DNA of 64,000 nucleotides from Gnetum montanum (taxonomy: Eukaryota > Streptophyta > Gnetopsida > Gnetales > Gnetaceae). Position 1 is the stretch's first letter. Each line of letters opens with the position of its first letter. The stretch covers positions 785,410 to 849,409 of the forward strand of contig MNCI01023453.1 of assembly GCA_015680685.1 (NCBI GenBank), in the 5' to 3' direction. The position numbers were made by a program, and so were the translations under genes. Shown here in pieces: positions 1 to 12,118 of the stretch. The notes beneath the pieces were generated by a model, which made no database searches, had not been told where the DNA came from, and saw only the letters and a list, made by a program, of their open reading frames with translations.

Positions 1-2090
1 GCAGCAGCAGCTCCTCCTTCTACCTACCTGAACCGTCTAGTAGGAGGTTCATCTTGATGGATGCTAAATGATTGCTCCTCCTATTCTGCATGTTGTCTGC
101 TAGGGCCTTGTCTTCCACCTCTCCAAGATTTTTTCTTTCCACCTCAAACAGGACCCTCCTGCTGTGCACGTTTTGGGATCATTTGCAATCACACGGGTCA
201 AGTGTTAGTAAGGTTGTTTTCAAAGTCAAGTTATACCTTACTGCTTGTTTTAATTAAATATCTTATGTTATAACGTGTGATCATGCCCAAAAGTTTGTAA
301 TAATGAGTCTTGTGACTTAGGTGGTTGTCATTTTAGTCTTCCGGTATACCTAAGGGTTAAATGATTTATAGACACAATTATTCTAAGTGTTAGATTAATT
401 ACCCTAATTGATGTCCTTTGGGCAATGATAAATTTCAAAAAATTTAGGCACTTTTCGGCAAGTGTCCCTCCCCCACGACTAAGTTGAACACTCCGAGTTC
501 AAGTAGGTTCAAACAGAATTAAAATCGGAACACCAACGAGTGAGATAGAGTGAGAAAAGAAAGGATCGCTCAGTTGCAAGTTGCAAAGAAAAATTTCAAA
601 AACTCCCCCCACGTGAATGAAAAAAAGATGCTAAGTGTTACGGGGGAGGGGGTACCTATTTATAGGTGGAGGGGATGCGATATCGTGTACGATACATCGC
701 GTCCCTAGTAATGTGAGACACCATGAAAATACCAATGTTTTAAATGATTTTCTTGAAATTAACGTTGGAAATTGAGGACATTGACTATGATCAAGATGTT
801 CTTAGGGAAATTTCATGTATTGTAAAGGCACCATTAATGATAATGGTGTGAATTTGATCAATAAAACCTTGGGTGGTTAAGAAAAAGGGTATATAATGGT
901 ACATTGGAATACTAAAATTCAGAGGGATAATGGTAGGGAAAGAAAATCAATTGAAAATTTAAGATGAGGGTAAAAAATTGTGTGTGTGAGCTATGTCATA
1001 AGAGAAGATTACAAAAGATTACATAAGTGGATCCTCCCCAAAGCAGGTTTGAACCTATAATTCCCTTGTGTAACCACACTTAAAGTGTTTGTGGGCACTA
1101 GAAGGGTTAAATGTAATCTGCACTAACTCCAAAAAACACACACATGTAATTATCACCGGAATGAGGTGAGAATGCTATGCAATATGGGACATGAGCTACA
1201 ATTACACAAACAGTGAGATGAGACGAAGTAGAGAAGGGATCGTAGAGATTGGGACATGAGGTAACTAACCTAGGGCACAGTGAATCCTATCTATAAAGCA
1301 TCATTAAGGTGTCATTGACCCATCGTTCCAAGATCAGGACCAAGTCCATCCTTCTAATCAATGACATCGCATCGTTTCATCTCATGATGAACAACTATGA
1401 GAGTACCATCACAACAAGGCGTATGATCACTTGGCATTTTATTCAAGGGAGGAGTGATTTTTGTTTTATGGCACTTTTCTTTTCATTTTCTTTTCATCTT
1501 TTTTTTTGAATACTAAATCTAGAGAAGCTACCAACCTTTAGGCATGGGTGCATGTCTTTCTAGTGGGACCCCTAGAATAGCATTTGATTTTCGAATGCCC
1601 TTTTGATTACTCTTACTCCCATTTTTGTTAGATCTACAAGGATCTTAGTATAACCACGTTGCATGATAATCCCCACAAAAGTCACCAAAGAGAATCCGCA
1701 AGTCCCCTTGATGTCACACCCTAGTCATTCCCTCTTGCTCCATCCTTATTCATTCTAGGTATAATGAGCACAAAATTAATTTTAAGTTCTAAAAATATCA
1801 AGAATATCACTGCACCCTCGAATAGAACCTATTTTTTGTAGAATGAATGAGTGGGTGTAATGGGATCACTGTCCAAATAATTGATCACTCATGTCTTAAT
1901 TACATAGAACACACCTCAACCAATGATCCACATGAGTGGTTTATTCGTAGATGAGATTACTTACAAAAATGTAAAAAGACAAAAACACAAAAAGATAAAA
2001 AGGTAAAACAAAGAGTTGAAAAATGAAAAACTGAAAAAAAAAGTTGTTAAATTAAAGAAAATGAAAAATATTTATTAATCCTGCTTGTTA
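1..2090 (-). other. Internal spacer of copy A
   Basis: No gene recognised. The segment parallels 29600-31723 of copy B along its whole length, including the start (1-250 versus about 29590-29870), the GATATC-rich stretch near 660-720, a conserved block near 1020-1340 and an A-rich tract at about 1965-2075 just before the end of gag. Open frames here are short and not shared between the two copies, so I treat it as non-coding. Confidence 0.6.
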
Positions 2091-4055
2091 TTAAAATGGG
2101 GGATATCCCCCATAACTAATCAGTTGAGGATAGCAAGGAATAACAAATGAAGGATGAGGATACTTGCATGTTGAAAATATTCTAGCTTGGTCATATTTAC
2201 CCCATCGAGGTTCATAGACTTGATTATAATGAGCATAGTGGGGTAATTTATATGATGTATTTCCCGGATAATGAGTTGACCCACTATGATGTTCGTGACC
2301 ATTAGATGGTATGCAAGGATTAGGATGATGCCTCCCATGGTTGTGTTCATTGGGCCATGTGGTTATTGCAGTGTGAGTTGGTGGCCCTGATGAAGTTACA
2401 TGAGGCGTTAGATTTGAAGGTAAGGGTGAATCACAGTGTGGGACTTCTAGTGGGTTGGAGGATGCAGTGGCCTCTAAATTATGTTGTCCCTTCTTACGAC
2501 TATGTTTAAAGAAGGGGCGCTTTGGATGTTGAGGAGGTTTCTCACTGCTATTGCTAGTAGTAGCACAAGTGTTGTTCATGGGTTGTTGCTATGGTGAAGG
2601 CACCTTAGGAACAATTGGTGGCATTTTGGAAGGAGGGAAAGGATGAGAATGTTGAAAGTTAGGAGGAGAATAAGGTGCACAAGGTGGTTGTGTTGGAGGA
2701 ATGGACTAATAGTATTGTGGAGAATAGTACTATTGTGAGATAAAGTGTGGTAGTTCAGTTGGAGAAACAGGATGTTAAGAAAGATAAGCATTTGGATTCA
2801 GATAATATGAAGGGTGCCTCTAGTCTAATGGTGATCTCCCCCACGTCTAGGATTGTTGCCACTGTGATCGAATACAGTACCTCTGTACGAACTCTGGATG
2901 TAACGTGTTTCCCCAATTCTCATGTAGATGTAACAGTATTGGGCATTAGCCTTTGAGGTGTTTGTACAGGCATATGTTTCATTCATACGTAGGATTGGTA
3001 GTTGAGCACTTATTCCCTTCATTCTTTTTTTCCAATTGTCTATTGTTTTTTCTTGCTTCTGGGGTTGTCAAAACTCTATCTCCAATGGTGTTGATATATT
3101 CTCCACACTTTTGATACATCCATTCCAACATCTTATTGATGGTTTCCTCTACTTCTTCTAACAAATTTTGTATTGGAAAAGATGATGTCTCCACCTTGAG
3201 ATTGGTTGATTTCTTCTTTTTATGATCATGGACCTTTTTTAAGTTGAGATTTTGGTCCCATTGATGGTTTTCAACACTCTCCCATCTAACCAATTCTCCT
3301 TCTTCTTTTGCTACCCACTTAATAAGCTCTTGGACTTGATGGATTCATAGTTCATATAGTTGACCTTGGGCATATATTCCTAAGGTCTCTCTTGTTGCAT
3401 TACGTAGCCCATCAATGATATGATACATTAGCCTTTCCTTGGAAAACCCATGGCCCAGACAATTGTTTAACAGTTCATAATATCTTTCTAAGGCTAGGTC
3501 CAAGGGTTCATGTTGTGCTTGTTTCCACTCTTGGATTTGTTTCCTTAAGGTTGATACTCTTGCATAGGTTTGATATTTTTCATTAAAGACTTCTACCATT
3601 ATTGACCAGCGTTGTATTGAATTTGGTTTTAACGATCAATACCCTACTTTTTCTTGGTCAAGGAGTGTCATAAGAAAGAGCTTAAGTTTTTGCCACCCGT
3701 TATCAATGTTATTCCATGTGCAGGCATCATAGAAGGCTTGTAAATGTTGATGCATATCTAAGTCATAACCTCCTGAAAATGTAGGAAATTTTTTTTAAAT
3801 CAGACCTGGGTATTTGGCTCTCTTTACGATGCCTATGTGAGATTCAAATAGCCTCTTGTATTTGCGTTAGGCTTGTAGTGGCCAGTGGGGGTTCATCGTC
3901 ATCAGGTAAGTTATGATTTCATGCGTTGGGATGATGTTGTTTTTGTTCATGTTTATAAGAAACCCCCACTTCAGGTTGTATACTCCAATCTTCATCGTCA
4001 TATAGTTCGTTGGTTCTCCAATGAACTTCCTCACTAAGTGTGGCATTATTATCAT
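2091..4055 (-). pseudogene. gypsy gag (capsid) relic, copy A
   Basis: Broken into several minus-strand frames. The part at 3599-3345 has the retrotransposon gag pattern: F-x2-KY, LR-x2-I-x2-W-x-Q, E-x2-D-x-A-x-ERYYELL, a CLGHGF-like turn and GLRNATRE. It is followed by a basic, Lys-rich stretch (about 3293-2979), then a segment with HENWGN, then a proline/histidine/asparagine-rich C-terminus (2579-2091) ending in GGYPPF and a stop. Frameshifts and stops separate these pieces. The gag core resembles Athila-type plant gypsy elements. The protein would form the cytoplasmic particle that packages element RNA. It is not functional here. Confidence 0.7.
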
Positions 4056-4193
4056 CTTGTAGGAGAGGCATTGTTGTGAAGTTGTGTGTGAAATTATGTG
4101 TGACTTTTAATAATTATTTATTCTTAAAATATATATCATTAAGTCCTATACAATGACCTTGTATGATATAACTAATCTAGATAACTAGCACCG

Positions 4194-4211
4194 TCCTCAG
4201 CAACGGTGCCA
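4194..4211 (-). other. Primer-binding site of copy A (tRNA-Asp type)
   Basis: Read on the minus strand it is TGGCACCGTTGCTGAGGA, lying one base inside the 5' LTR end. The familiar plant gypsy site complementary to the 3' end of tRNA-Asp is TGGCGCCGTTGCCGGGGA. The three differences are all transitions, as expected from decay of methylated cytosines. This fixes the minus orientation and identifies the LTR on the right as the 5' one. Confidence 0.75.
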
Positions 4212-4212
4212 A

Positions 4213-5003
4213 TGATGAGTGGTGAGGTACCCCTACACTCAACCATATGAATACGAGCATTCTCACACACGATCTAGTCGAACTCCGCAGATGGACTAGT
4301 TGTGGCACTTAGATAGTTAACCTTAGGTCACAGTTCACTGTCTTCCCACCTGGACTAGTATTATATTTGTCATTTATGGTTTAGTCCAGTGTGAGGTATG
4401 TGTTCCTAATCTAATGCTACTCTTGAAGGTAGTGGAAAATAATATTAACTACGCTAAGCTAGGAGGAAAGGGTAGGAAAATATAATCTAGCCTAAGTGTG
4501 ATGAGTTGACGTTCCTTGATTATCTGTACACATCTTGGACTTCATGGACGACTACCACTGGGATTACCAAGCGCAGATCCTAGGTATGCCACTGGGTTAC
4601 CAAGTAGTCACACTTAAATGCTTGTAATCAAGTCGTACTCATTCTGTGATCTAGGAGATAAGGGTAAGAGAGATTAACTATGAAAGTAATAAATAAAATT
4701 TAAATAAATAAATAAATAACAAAGTGAATGCTACAATGATGAAGTAATCTCGATCTTTATTGCCAGTCATGTGCATGTCCAAGTACGTCACACTCGAATA
4801 AAGGATGTCGTACAATTACATTCACCACATTGCAGGTAGACACGGGAAAATAATCTATCTGGAGGGATCAAACTACTAGAGTTTTGCGACAATCTAAACT
4901 AGGATGATAAACAAGGGAGAGCTACTTCTTATTCATAGACATTACGGTGGACTGTGATATCATGTACGTGATATCGTGGCTCATGCGATATCGCATCCCA
5001 TCA
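4213..5003 (-). repeat. 5' LTR of copy A
   Basis: About 790 bp, bounded by TG...CA (TGATGAG at the left edge, CCCATCA at the right). It aligns with the LTR at 25837-26818 over most of its length: the first 100 bases, the GATGGACTAGTTGTGGCAC segment, the 33-34 bp internal tandem units and the GATATC-rich right end. It is about 190 bp shorter than copy B's LTR, partly because it has about two internal units where copy B has about four. The right boundary is judged from the loss of similarity and is accurate to a few bases. Confidence 0.75.
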
Positions 5004-7490
5004 GCAAGCCTTACAGGATTGTCCTTAACTTGGTACATACATGTGATTCTCTATTTCCCTAGTTGATGGTCTTTGTAATTTATTGTAGATGGCTCATAGA
5101 AGGCCTATGATCCTATTATGCTATGGATCACTTAATCTAGGTCTATCACCAACTAGCATTAACCCACTAGGTCCTACTTGCTTCTATCCCATAGCTAGGA
5201 TGTTTCTTGTTGATGTGGATCCTATAGATTCCTTAGTGCCTGATGTCTTCTCTAGTTGATCTTTCTTAGTAGGCATTGGTTTTGACATTTCTACATAGGA
5301 TGCATTATGAGATTTATGTAAAACATCATTTGTATAGCCTAGAATCCTAGCTTTCTTGCATAGCCTTCTAATGCGGTAAGGGAATGGAAAAGTGAGTTTC
5401 CTTACCTTCTTCTCTTTAAACATTCTTTGAATCTTTAGAAATAGTAAATGAGCCATGTTTTCCTAGAATTTTTCATTACATGTAGTTTAGCCTCTACATA
5501 TGTAGAATATTCCATTACAAATGTTTTATAATGTATGCTAAAGGATTGATCCTCCTGTTCAGCTTGTGAAGTCTATTCTTCAACTTGTCCTCTACCTCTA
5601 GATTTCTTACCCCTTTACAATGAGGGTCCACTAGCTGTGGATCTTTTAGGAACCATCTACAATCATAAAAGATCATTTGAGATTACCCAAGGATTTCAAA
5701 TAGGTTTTTAATGATTTATAATCCTCTCTTGAGTTCTTTAATTTGATTAAATTTTATCCTTATTATTACCTTATAGCTCTTACTAAGATTATAGCGTTAT
5801 AAAAATTTCAAAATTAAACCTTATTTGTTGTATCTTTTAATTGATATGGCCTCTCATAATTGTTATTTATTTTCTTACTTACTATGTATTTGAATGGGTA
5901 CTTAGGATGAATGATTGAGTTTATTAGCTATTATTTATTTATTTAATTAATTAATTATTAATATTCCTACCCTTAATGTACTCTTTCAATTATTAATATA
6001 TCATAGTTATGACATCACCAACAAAAAATTTTAAGATTTTGAGTAATTTCTAATGAGAAAATTGAGTGAAATGAATAGTTTAAAAGATGTAGAAGTGATT
6101 TAGAGGATCTTGGAAAAAGGATGATGCTTAGAATATGAGAATTTGTCATTAGAAGTTTATTAAAGAAGGAATATTAGGAAATGTAAGTTGGTTAGATTTA
6201 TTGAAAATGGTTAATATGAATTCCTAAATGTATGATCAGGTCATGAGTTTGTAAGAAAGTAAGAATAATGGTTTAACTATTCTAGAGGCATAAGATGATG
6301 TGGAATTTCTCATTAGGTGTGAAGCACAAGAGCTATACAAATGGGGTTTTCCCAAAGTAGGCTCCAATCTTTAGTATCCTTATATAACCACACCTACAAG
6401 TGTTCATAGGCACTTAAGGAGTTGAATGTTAAACATACATGTCTAACAAAATGTACATGTTAGTATCACCTAGATGAGAAAATAACAATATATTATTCAA
6501 AACCATTAAAGTATGATTATACATTATAGTTAGATGGAATGTGAATAGTAGGGATTGTAGAAAATGGAACATGAGATGTCTTACCATAGACATAATAAAT
6601 TCTGTGTATAATTTATGGTTAAAACAATCATTAGCATTTTTGTCCAAGATTCAAACCAATTCCATACCACTTACCAATGACACTTTTTTTAAAGGATACT
6701 TTAACATTGGATAGAGGAGTGCCTTAAAGCATGGGTAACATGTCTTTCTAGCTCTATAACCAATGTTATTCCAAGATACCTTGAAATTTCTAAGAAGTCA
6801 CCTACCTTTAGGCTGCATAACATGTCTTTTTAGTGGAAAATCTAGAAATTTTTATTTTGTGCATGTATTATAGTATTACTATGTAAACCTGACTAGAGGA
6901 CTACCTTTAGGCATGGGTAACACGTCATTCTAGTGACATGGTAAGGCATCACTTATTTTGGATATACTTCCATTTTTCATTAGAAGTCAAATAAATAATA
7001 TAACTTAATAATAAGATAAAAATGATAGTAGCAACCTTAGAGAATCCTCAAATACCCTTGATTTCACTTTTCTATATAGACATAATGATATCAATTTATT
7101 CTAGTTTTCTTGTGAAAAGCATCTAATTATGTCTAGATAAGAACCTCTTATTATTGAAAATGTGTGGATGGATAATGTGGTCTCATTTTATATAGAATCA
7201 GTTCTCCAATGATTTGATAATATAGCGTCAAATTCTCATTATTAGGATTACATATTATTTTATTCCTTTGCATTTTATTAGAAAAATCAACAAAAATATG
7301 TATAAGAAAGATGAAAAATCATAGAAAAAATAATAAAAATTGAAAAATGTAGAAAGAATCTAAAAATTATTAAAAAATAGATAATGATTAAGAAATAGAA
7401 AAAAATATTAAAGAATGTCAAAATTGCTAAGAAGAGTAAAAAGTTAAAAAATAGAAAAGTGTTAGGAGAAAAAATTTATTACTCAAGCAT
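5004..7490 (-). mobile_element. Older gypsy element C relic (ORF2 end plus spacer)
   Basis: Similar in order to copy B from ORF2 through the spacer but much more diverged. 5520-5690 matches about 29640-29790. 6300-6430 matches 30630-30740. The phrase GCATGGGTAACATGTCTTTC at 6739-6758 recurs in related spacers (for example near 15948-15967). An A-rich tract at about 7260-7480 ends the spacer, as in the other copies. Copy A seems to have inserted at its left edge, at 5003/5004. Only the ORF2 relic has any reading frame. Confidence 0.55.
5184..5456 (-). pseudogene. Truncated retrotransposon ORF2 relic (plant-transposon-protein type)
   Basis: The 90-residue frame matches the middle of the ORF2 in copy B (about 29100-28800): both share the pattern L-x-F-x2-I-x-R-x-FKE-K, PFP, I-x-x-LC-x-x-A-x-I-x-GYTND-x-L and NASY. 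The N-terminal half is missing, because the DNA passes directly into sequence corresponding to 29600 and beyond. The function of this domain is unknown to me. In related elements it lies between pol and the 3' LTR, an env-like position. Confidence 0.6.
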
Positions 7491-8300
7491 ATTCAAGCAT
7501 ATCCAATAGGGATTTTAGTTTTATGATTTTTTTTCATATCTCTCTCTTATCTTTAATCATCCAAATTCAATATATTCCTCTTAATGTGATTGAATGTGAA
7601 GGAATTGTCCTTTCAACTATTTTAACTTATCAATTTTTTCCATATAGGCACTTGTAATTTTGTTTTCCATTTTCATGCACATATTGGATTTGATTTCCTC
7701 CTCTGTTAACAACCATTGGTTGCCTTTTGTTGGGTGGTTGTTTCATATAGGTACTTTGGTACAAACATGTCTTCTATACATCCATTGCATGCTATGATGA
7801 TGTTATTTTTGATGGTTCAAATTGTCTACATACAATTGCACCCATTATTATTGTATGTGATGCTTGGAACTATATGGCTCTGAATGATTCTAGCTTCATC
7901 TTCCATAGATATTTCCAAGGATAAGTCTCTAATCCCAAGCTTAGCATCTACAATGCTAATTCATGCTCTTCTCATAATTATGGAAAATTCTCCTTTGTAT
8001 TTTTCCACATGGATGACCAAGAAGTCACTAGGATAGGACCATACACTAATGGTAGTAATAACATCTTCCACTTATCCAAGTGATATAGCAATGGACTAGT
8101 CTACAAGCTCTAATTGGATATTGCTCTTGTTTAGAAGGGCTAGGTTCTAGGACTTATACATATATTATTAAATTAGGTTTACTATTGACCCAGAACCTAA
8201 GAGAGATTTGCATGGTTTATGTTTTTCTATTTGAGGATAAACTAATGGATTCCCATGATTGGGAACTAGAAAAGTTTTAGTAGGAAAAATTCATTCCTAA
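7490..8300 (-). pseudogene. gypsy protease-region relic
   Basis: No open frame remains. The segment is recognisable because 7620-8290 parallels 19600-20230 of element E, the region between gag and reverse transcriptase where aspartic protease lies. Its first 280 bp is also repeated at 11185-11470. It is followed at once by integrase C-terminal sequence (about 8340 on), so its position relative to pol is abnormal. This suggests a deletion or a duplication between neighbouring elements. Confidence 0.45.
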
Positions 8301-8339
8301 GTATCTATTTTCATACCCCCATGACTATTATTAGTAGTA

Positions 8340-9450
8340 AATATTTGAAATATGAATGGTCGATAAACTATTTGTTGGATAGTGTAGAGCCCTTGAAAGA
8401 GTAAGTAAAGTCATGGTATGGCTTGACCTATTGAATATTGACAAGAATTAACTTATGTGGGGTTTTTGGATGATAGATCTACATGGCACCATATCGTTAT
8501 ATAGCATGGACAGTATATGTTCCTTCTCATAAGATTTGGAATTTACCCTTTTGCGGGACATGTTGGGATTATAATAAAGGACGTTATCACCTAAATTAAT
8601 TGATACTTATCTAATTTTAGCATCATGTCTACATTTAGATTACTTTTTGTCAATTTCATTAGTCATTTTGGCTACCAATTGGTTTTCATATAAGAGATTA
8701 AGATTCATAAGACATTCCTTTTGAGCTAAGCTCATATTGAGGTCAAGTATATTGGTAGTAAAAAGAGTATTGAGTTCTACTTGGATTGGTAACATGGGTA
8801 GTTTATCATACACAAACTCATATAGAGAATACCCTACAAGAAGTGTCTAGGTGGATCTATAAACCCATAGAGAATTATTATGTTTGGTACTTCAATCCTT
8901 CTTATAATTAGTAACTTTTCTAGTTAATATTCTTGTGATTTCCTAGTTAGTTACTTTTGCTTGACCATTTGGTTGGGGATGATATGACATAGATAGTTTG
9001 TGATTTACCCCAAGTTTTTGCATTAGGTTTTTGAATGTGGCTCCTATAAAATAATTCTTGTTATTAAATATAAGCATGTGTGATACTATAAATCTATTCA
9101 CCACATGTTGTTGAAAGAACTTAGTAGTTATTTTTGCTATGTAATCCTTAACTATAGCTGCTTCTACCCACTTTGTGCAATAATCAGTTGTTACTATACT
9201 GTAAGACCTACCATTTGACATTGGTGTGATGGATTCCATGAAGTTAATTTTCAAATTTCAAAAGATTCAAATGTTTGTATCCACTATTGGAACTATTCAT
9301 TTCTAGCTATTAGACCTTAATTTCTTTGACATTTGTCACAAGACTCTATAAATAGATGTGCATCCCTTAATATCATAGGCCAAAAGTAACCTAACATCAT
9401 CAATTTTAGTGTTGTTCTTCATTTTTCATAGTGACCACCACATGATCCTT
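8340..9450 (-). pseudogene. gypsy integrase relic with mutated active site
   Basis: The longest frame, 9254-8943, contains the plant gypsy integrase core: FMESI, TTDYCTKWVEA with the first catalytic Asp kept, then IFNNKNYF where the usual DNG Asp is Asn, and YHPQPNGQAKVTN where the catalytic Glu (QAEV) is Lys. Upstream at about 9345-9320 the zinc-binding remnant ESCDKCQRN is readable. The C-terminal part (8900-8340) is recognisable only by comparison with 16700-17150. Two of the three DDE residues are lost, so it could not act even if translated. Confidence 0.7.
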
Positions 9451-9610
9451 CATGTGTATCTTATTGGACTCTTTGTTGACTTTCTTCTAGAATCCACCAT
9501 CTTATCAATCCATAGACACATATCTTATAAAGGTTTCCATTGATTTCCATATATCTATTTATTTTATGGGGAAATTTTTCTTTATATTTTTTATCCCATT
9601 CAATAAGAAG

Positions 9611-9990
9611 TTAATATTTGGTAATATATGTTCTGTAATTAGTAAGCCATGGCTTCTTTGTTGAGTTTACAACCATTACAGTTTTGGTAAATAAGTTTTT
9701 ATTGGGAAATTGATCTAAAACTAGTTCATCATTTTCTTGGCGTTGCAATATTTGTCTTGATAAATGATTTGCTACCACATTTTTTATTCCTTTTATATTG
9801 ATCATGGTAATGTCAAAGTCTTATAGGATAACTAGCCATCTTATCATTCTAGGATTGACTATTGGTTTTTTCATTAGAAATCTGATGGCACTATGATCTA
9901 TGTCGACATAACTAGGGTAATCGAGTACATAATTTTTGAATTTTTCAAGTGCATACACCATGGTCATTAACTCATTTTTTGTTATGGTGT
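9611..9990 (-). pseudogene. gypsy RNase H relic
   Basis: The frame at 9805-9611 begins with IKGIKNVVANHLSRQ, corresponding to the end of the gypsy RNase H domain (normally ENVVADHLSR), with the Asp changed to Asn. The linker after it has the FPNKNLF and PWLTNY pattern typical of Athila-like elements (FPDE-LF, PWYADIVNY). Sequence from 9800 to 9990 continues the domain with stops. It belongs between the reverse transcriptase (10.0-11.1 kb) and the integrase (below 9.45 kb) of the same relic. Confidence 0.65.
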
Positions 9991-9999
9991 AGTTAAGTT

Positions 10000-11100
10000 A
10001 TGCTCTGGTGATGCTTTGAATAGTGCAGTGTATATAATAAGGTTATTTTTGTTCATCTAGTTGAGTTAGTACACAGTGCATAGTTTGAAGCATCTACCAT
10101 AATGTGAAAAGGTTTTGAATAATCTATAGTTTGAAGGATTGGTGTCTCAATTAAATTTTGTCTTAAGGTCTTGAATGCTTTCTCACATTACTTTGTCCAT
10201 AGAAAAGACACATCTTTCTTAGTTAATTATACCAATGGTTTTGCAATCTTTGAAAAGTTTTCAATGAATCTTTTGCAGTATCTTATTTGGTCCAAAAATG
10301 ATTTTACATATTTGATAATTTATGGCCTTTAAGTAATTTTTTGAATGACTTTGATCTTCTCTCGATCTACCTTTATTCCTTTGTGAAATACTTTGTGCCT
10401 CAAAACTATATTATCTTGAACCATTAAATGGCTTTTTTTAAAATTAAGCTTTAGATTATTTTCTACACATCTTTTCAGAACTTACTCTAAATGGTCCAAG
10501 GCTTGTTTAAAATTAGCCCATATGTGGAGAAGTTATCCATAAAGACTTTAACTTCATTATCAATTTACTTTTGGAAGCTACTGAGAACAAGTCTTTGAAA
10601 TGTAGTGGATATACTACACAAGCCAAATTACATTTGCTTTTATGAAAACATCCCTGATGCATTGGTAAATGTGGTTTTTTCTTAGTCTTCTAACATAATG
10701 TGAATTTAATTGTACCCACTATAGCCATCTAGAAAGCTGTAATACTAGTGTCCTGCTATGGTATCCAAAACTTGGCCAACCAATCATAGAAGAAAATGGT
10801 CCTTGAATGTCACCATGTTTAATAATATGAGATCAATACAAACCATCCACTTGCCACCTTTCTTTAGTATAATGACTAATGGGATAATCCATTCACACTC
10901 TACTATTGAATAGATGAACCCTGCTTCCAATAGTTTTTCTAGCTCTCAGTTTACAACTTCCTTAAGCTTTGGGTTCAATGTTCTTTGAGGTTGGTCATGT
11001 GGTTTGATAGCTAGATCTATATAGATCTAATGTTGTAGATGAATGGATCAATTCTAGTGATTTCATTGTAGGACCATGAAAATACAGTTCATCATTTATT
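10000..11100 (-). pseudogene. gypsy reverse transcriptase relic
   Basis: No long frame, but the polymerase active site is readable at 10543-10532 as FMDN, where FMDD is normal, within VKVFMDNFSTYG. The surrounding blocks align in order with 18370-19260 of element E (fingers near 10.9 kb, thumb near 10.2 kb). Loss of the second active-site Asp and many stops make it dead. Confidence 0.6.
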
Positions 11101-11184
11101 TTCTACTTCCAATAATTTTCTATTTTTTTATTTATCAGTTTTGGAATTTATAATAATTGATTTTTTTATTATTTATAAAAGCAT

Positions 11185-11470
11185 AATTAAGCATATCTAG
11201 TAGGGCTTTCGGTTCTAAGGGTTTTGGTTCATATCTCTCTTATATCTTTAATCATACACATTCAATATCTTCCTCTTAATGTGATTCAATGTGAGGGAAT
11301 TATCTTTTTCAACTATGCTAACTTATCAACTTCTTCCATGTATTAAATTGTGAATTTTTTATCAATTTCATGCACATATTGGATTTGATTTTCTCTTTTT
11401 TTTATTAGCCACTAGGTGCCTTCTTGTTGGGTAGCTGCTGCACTAATGTGGTGGTTGATAGGTTACCTTT
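11185..11470 (-). repeat. Second copy of the protease-region segment found at 7495-7770
   Basis: The two stretches share AAGCATATC-TAGGG, TTTCATATCTCTC, ATCTTTAATCAT, TTCAATAT-TTCCTCTTAATGTGATT and CATGCACATATTGGATTTGATT in the same order and orientation, 3.7 kb apart. Here the segment lies beyond the reverse transcriptase, where protease should be, so this is the copy in the normal position. Confidence 0.55.
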
Positions 11471-12118
11471 TAACATTTAAATTAGCTAAGATATATATTA
11501 AATAAATATTGATACAATGATCTTGTTATACTTAAATCTCTATCCTACCCACATGGATATTTAGATGCACTCGTAGCTAAACTTCAATTATGCTAAGACA
11601 TTTGCAAAAGGCATGATGCAATGTAGAATGGAGTCTATTATAAATTTTAATGTAATGATGTCATTTATCTTGAAATTGTTGTAATATGTAATTTTAGATT
11701 ACATCAATCTATTAGTTAGGGACTTGTAACCTTTAGGTACTATGAATGAGCAACAAGAACTTTTACCAATAAATGAAACTTTATTTATATTTGGTAATTA
11801 TTATTTATTTATTATTATAAATCTATATTATTTTGAAAATTATTTTGTTATTATATGTGCAAGGATATTTTTTTAGAAATAAGAAAAATATGACTTTAAT
11901 TTAGAAATGTATTTTTTCTATTGCTTGAAAGTTGCATATATATCTCAACTCATGTATTGCCTATTGGATATTATGTTATCATTTTTATCAATGATGAGGT
12001 CAAAGTGAGATGTTTATTTAATATGTATTACATATTTTTATATGTTAATGAAATAAAATCCCTTTCCTTTATGTAAAGATGATTTTTCCGTAAGTTAATA
12101 GAGCTAAGTGAATGAAAG
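11471..12118. other. AT-rich stretch, possible decayed LTR of element E
   Basis: No gene or clear repeat. It ends where similarity to sequence just inside the copy B LTR begins (CTCATCCTCGAGT at 12119 compared with CTCATCCTTGAGT at 26840), which is where a 3' LTR of element E should end. I could not match it to the copy B LTR, so the call is positional only. Confidence 0.3.

Larger units (their letters stand above)
1..5003 (-). mobile_element. Pol-less Ty3/gypsy LTR retrotransposon, copy A (partial, runs off window start)
   Basis: On the minus strand the order from right to left is 5' LTR (4213-5003), primer-binding site, gag (about 4055-2091) and a non-coding spacer (2090-1). The spacer and the end of gag match copy B (29600-32382) closely and in the same order. 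In both copies gag ends at a stop and passes straight into the spacer, with no protease, reverse transcriptase or integrase between. This resembles non-autonomous gag-only plant elements (TR-GAG type). The ORF2 region and 3' LTR expected further left lie outside the window. Seen: order, LTR, PBS, gag. Inferred: that the element moved using proteins of an autonomous relative such as element E. Confidence 0.75.

Noticed and set aside
2096-2113. 18-bp palindrome ATGGGGGATATCCCCCAT as a regulatory site
   Set aside because: It encodes the conserved GGYPP end of gag in both copies, so coding constraint explains its conservation.
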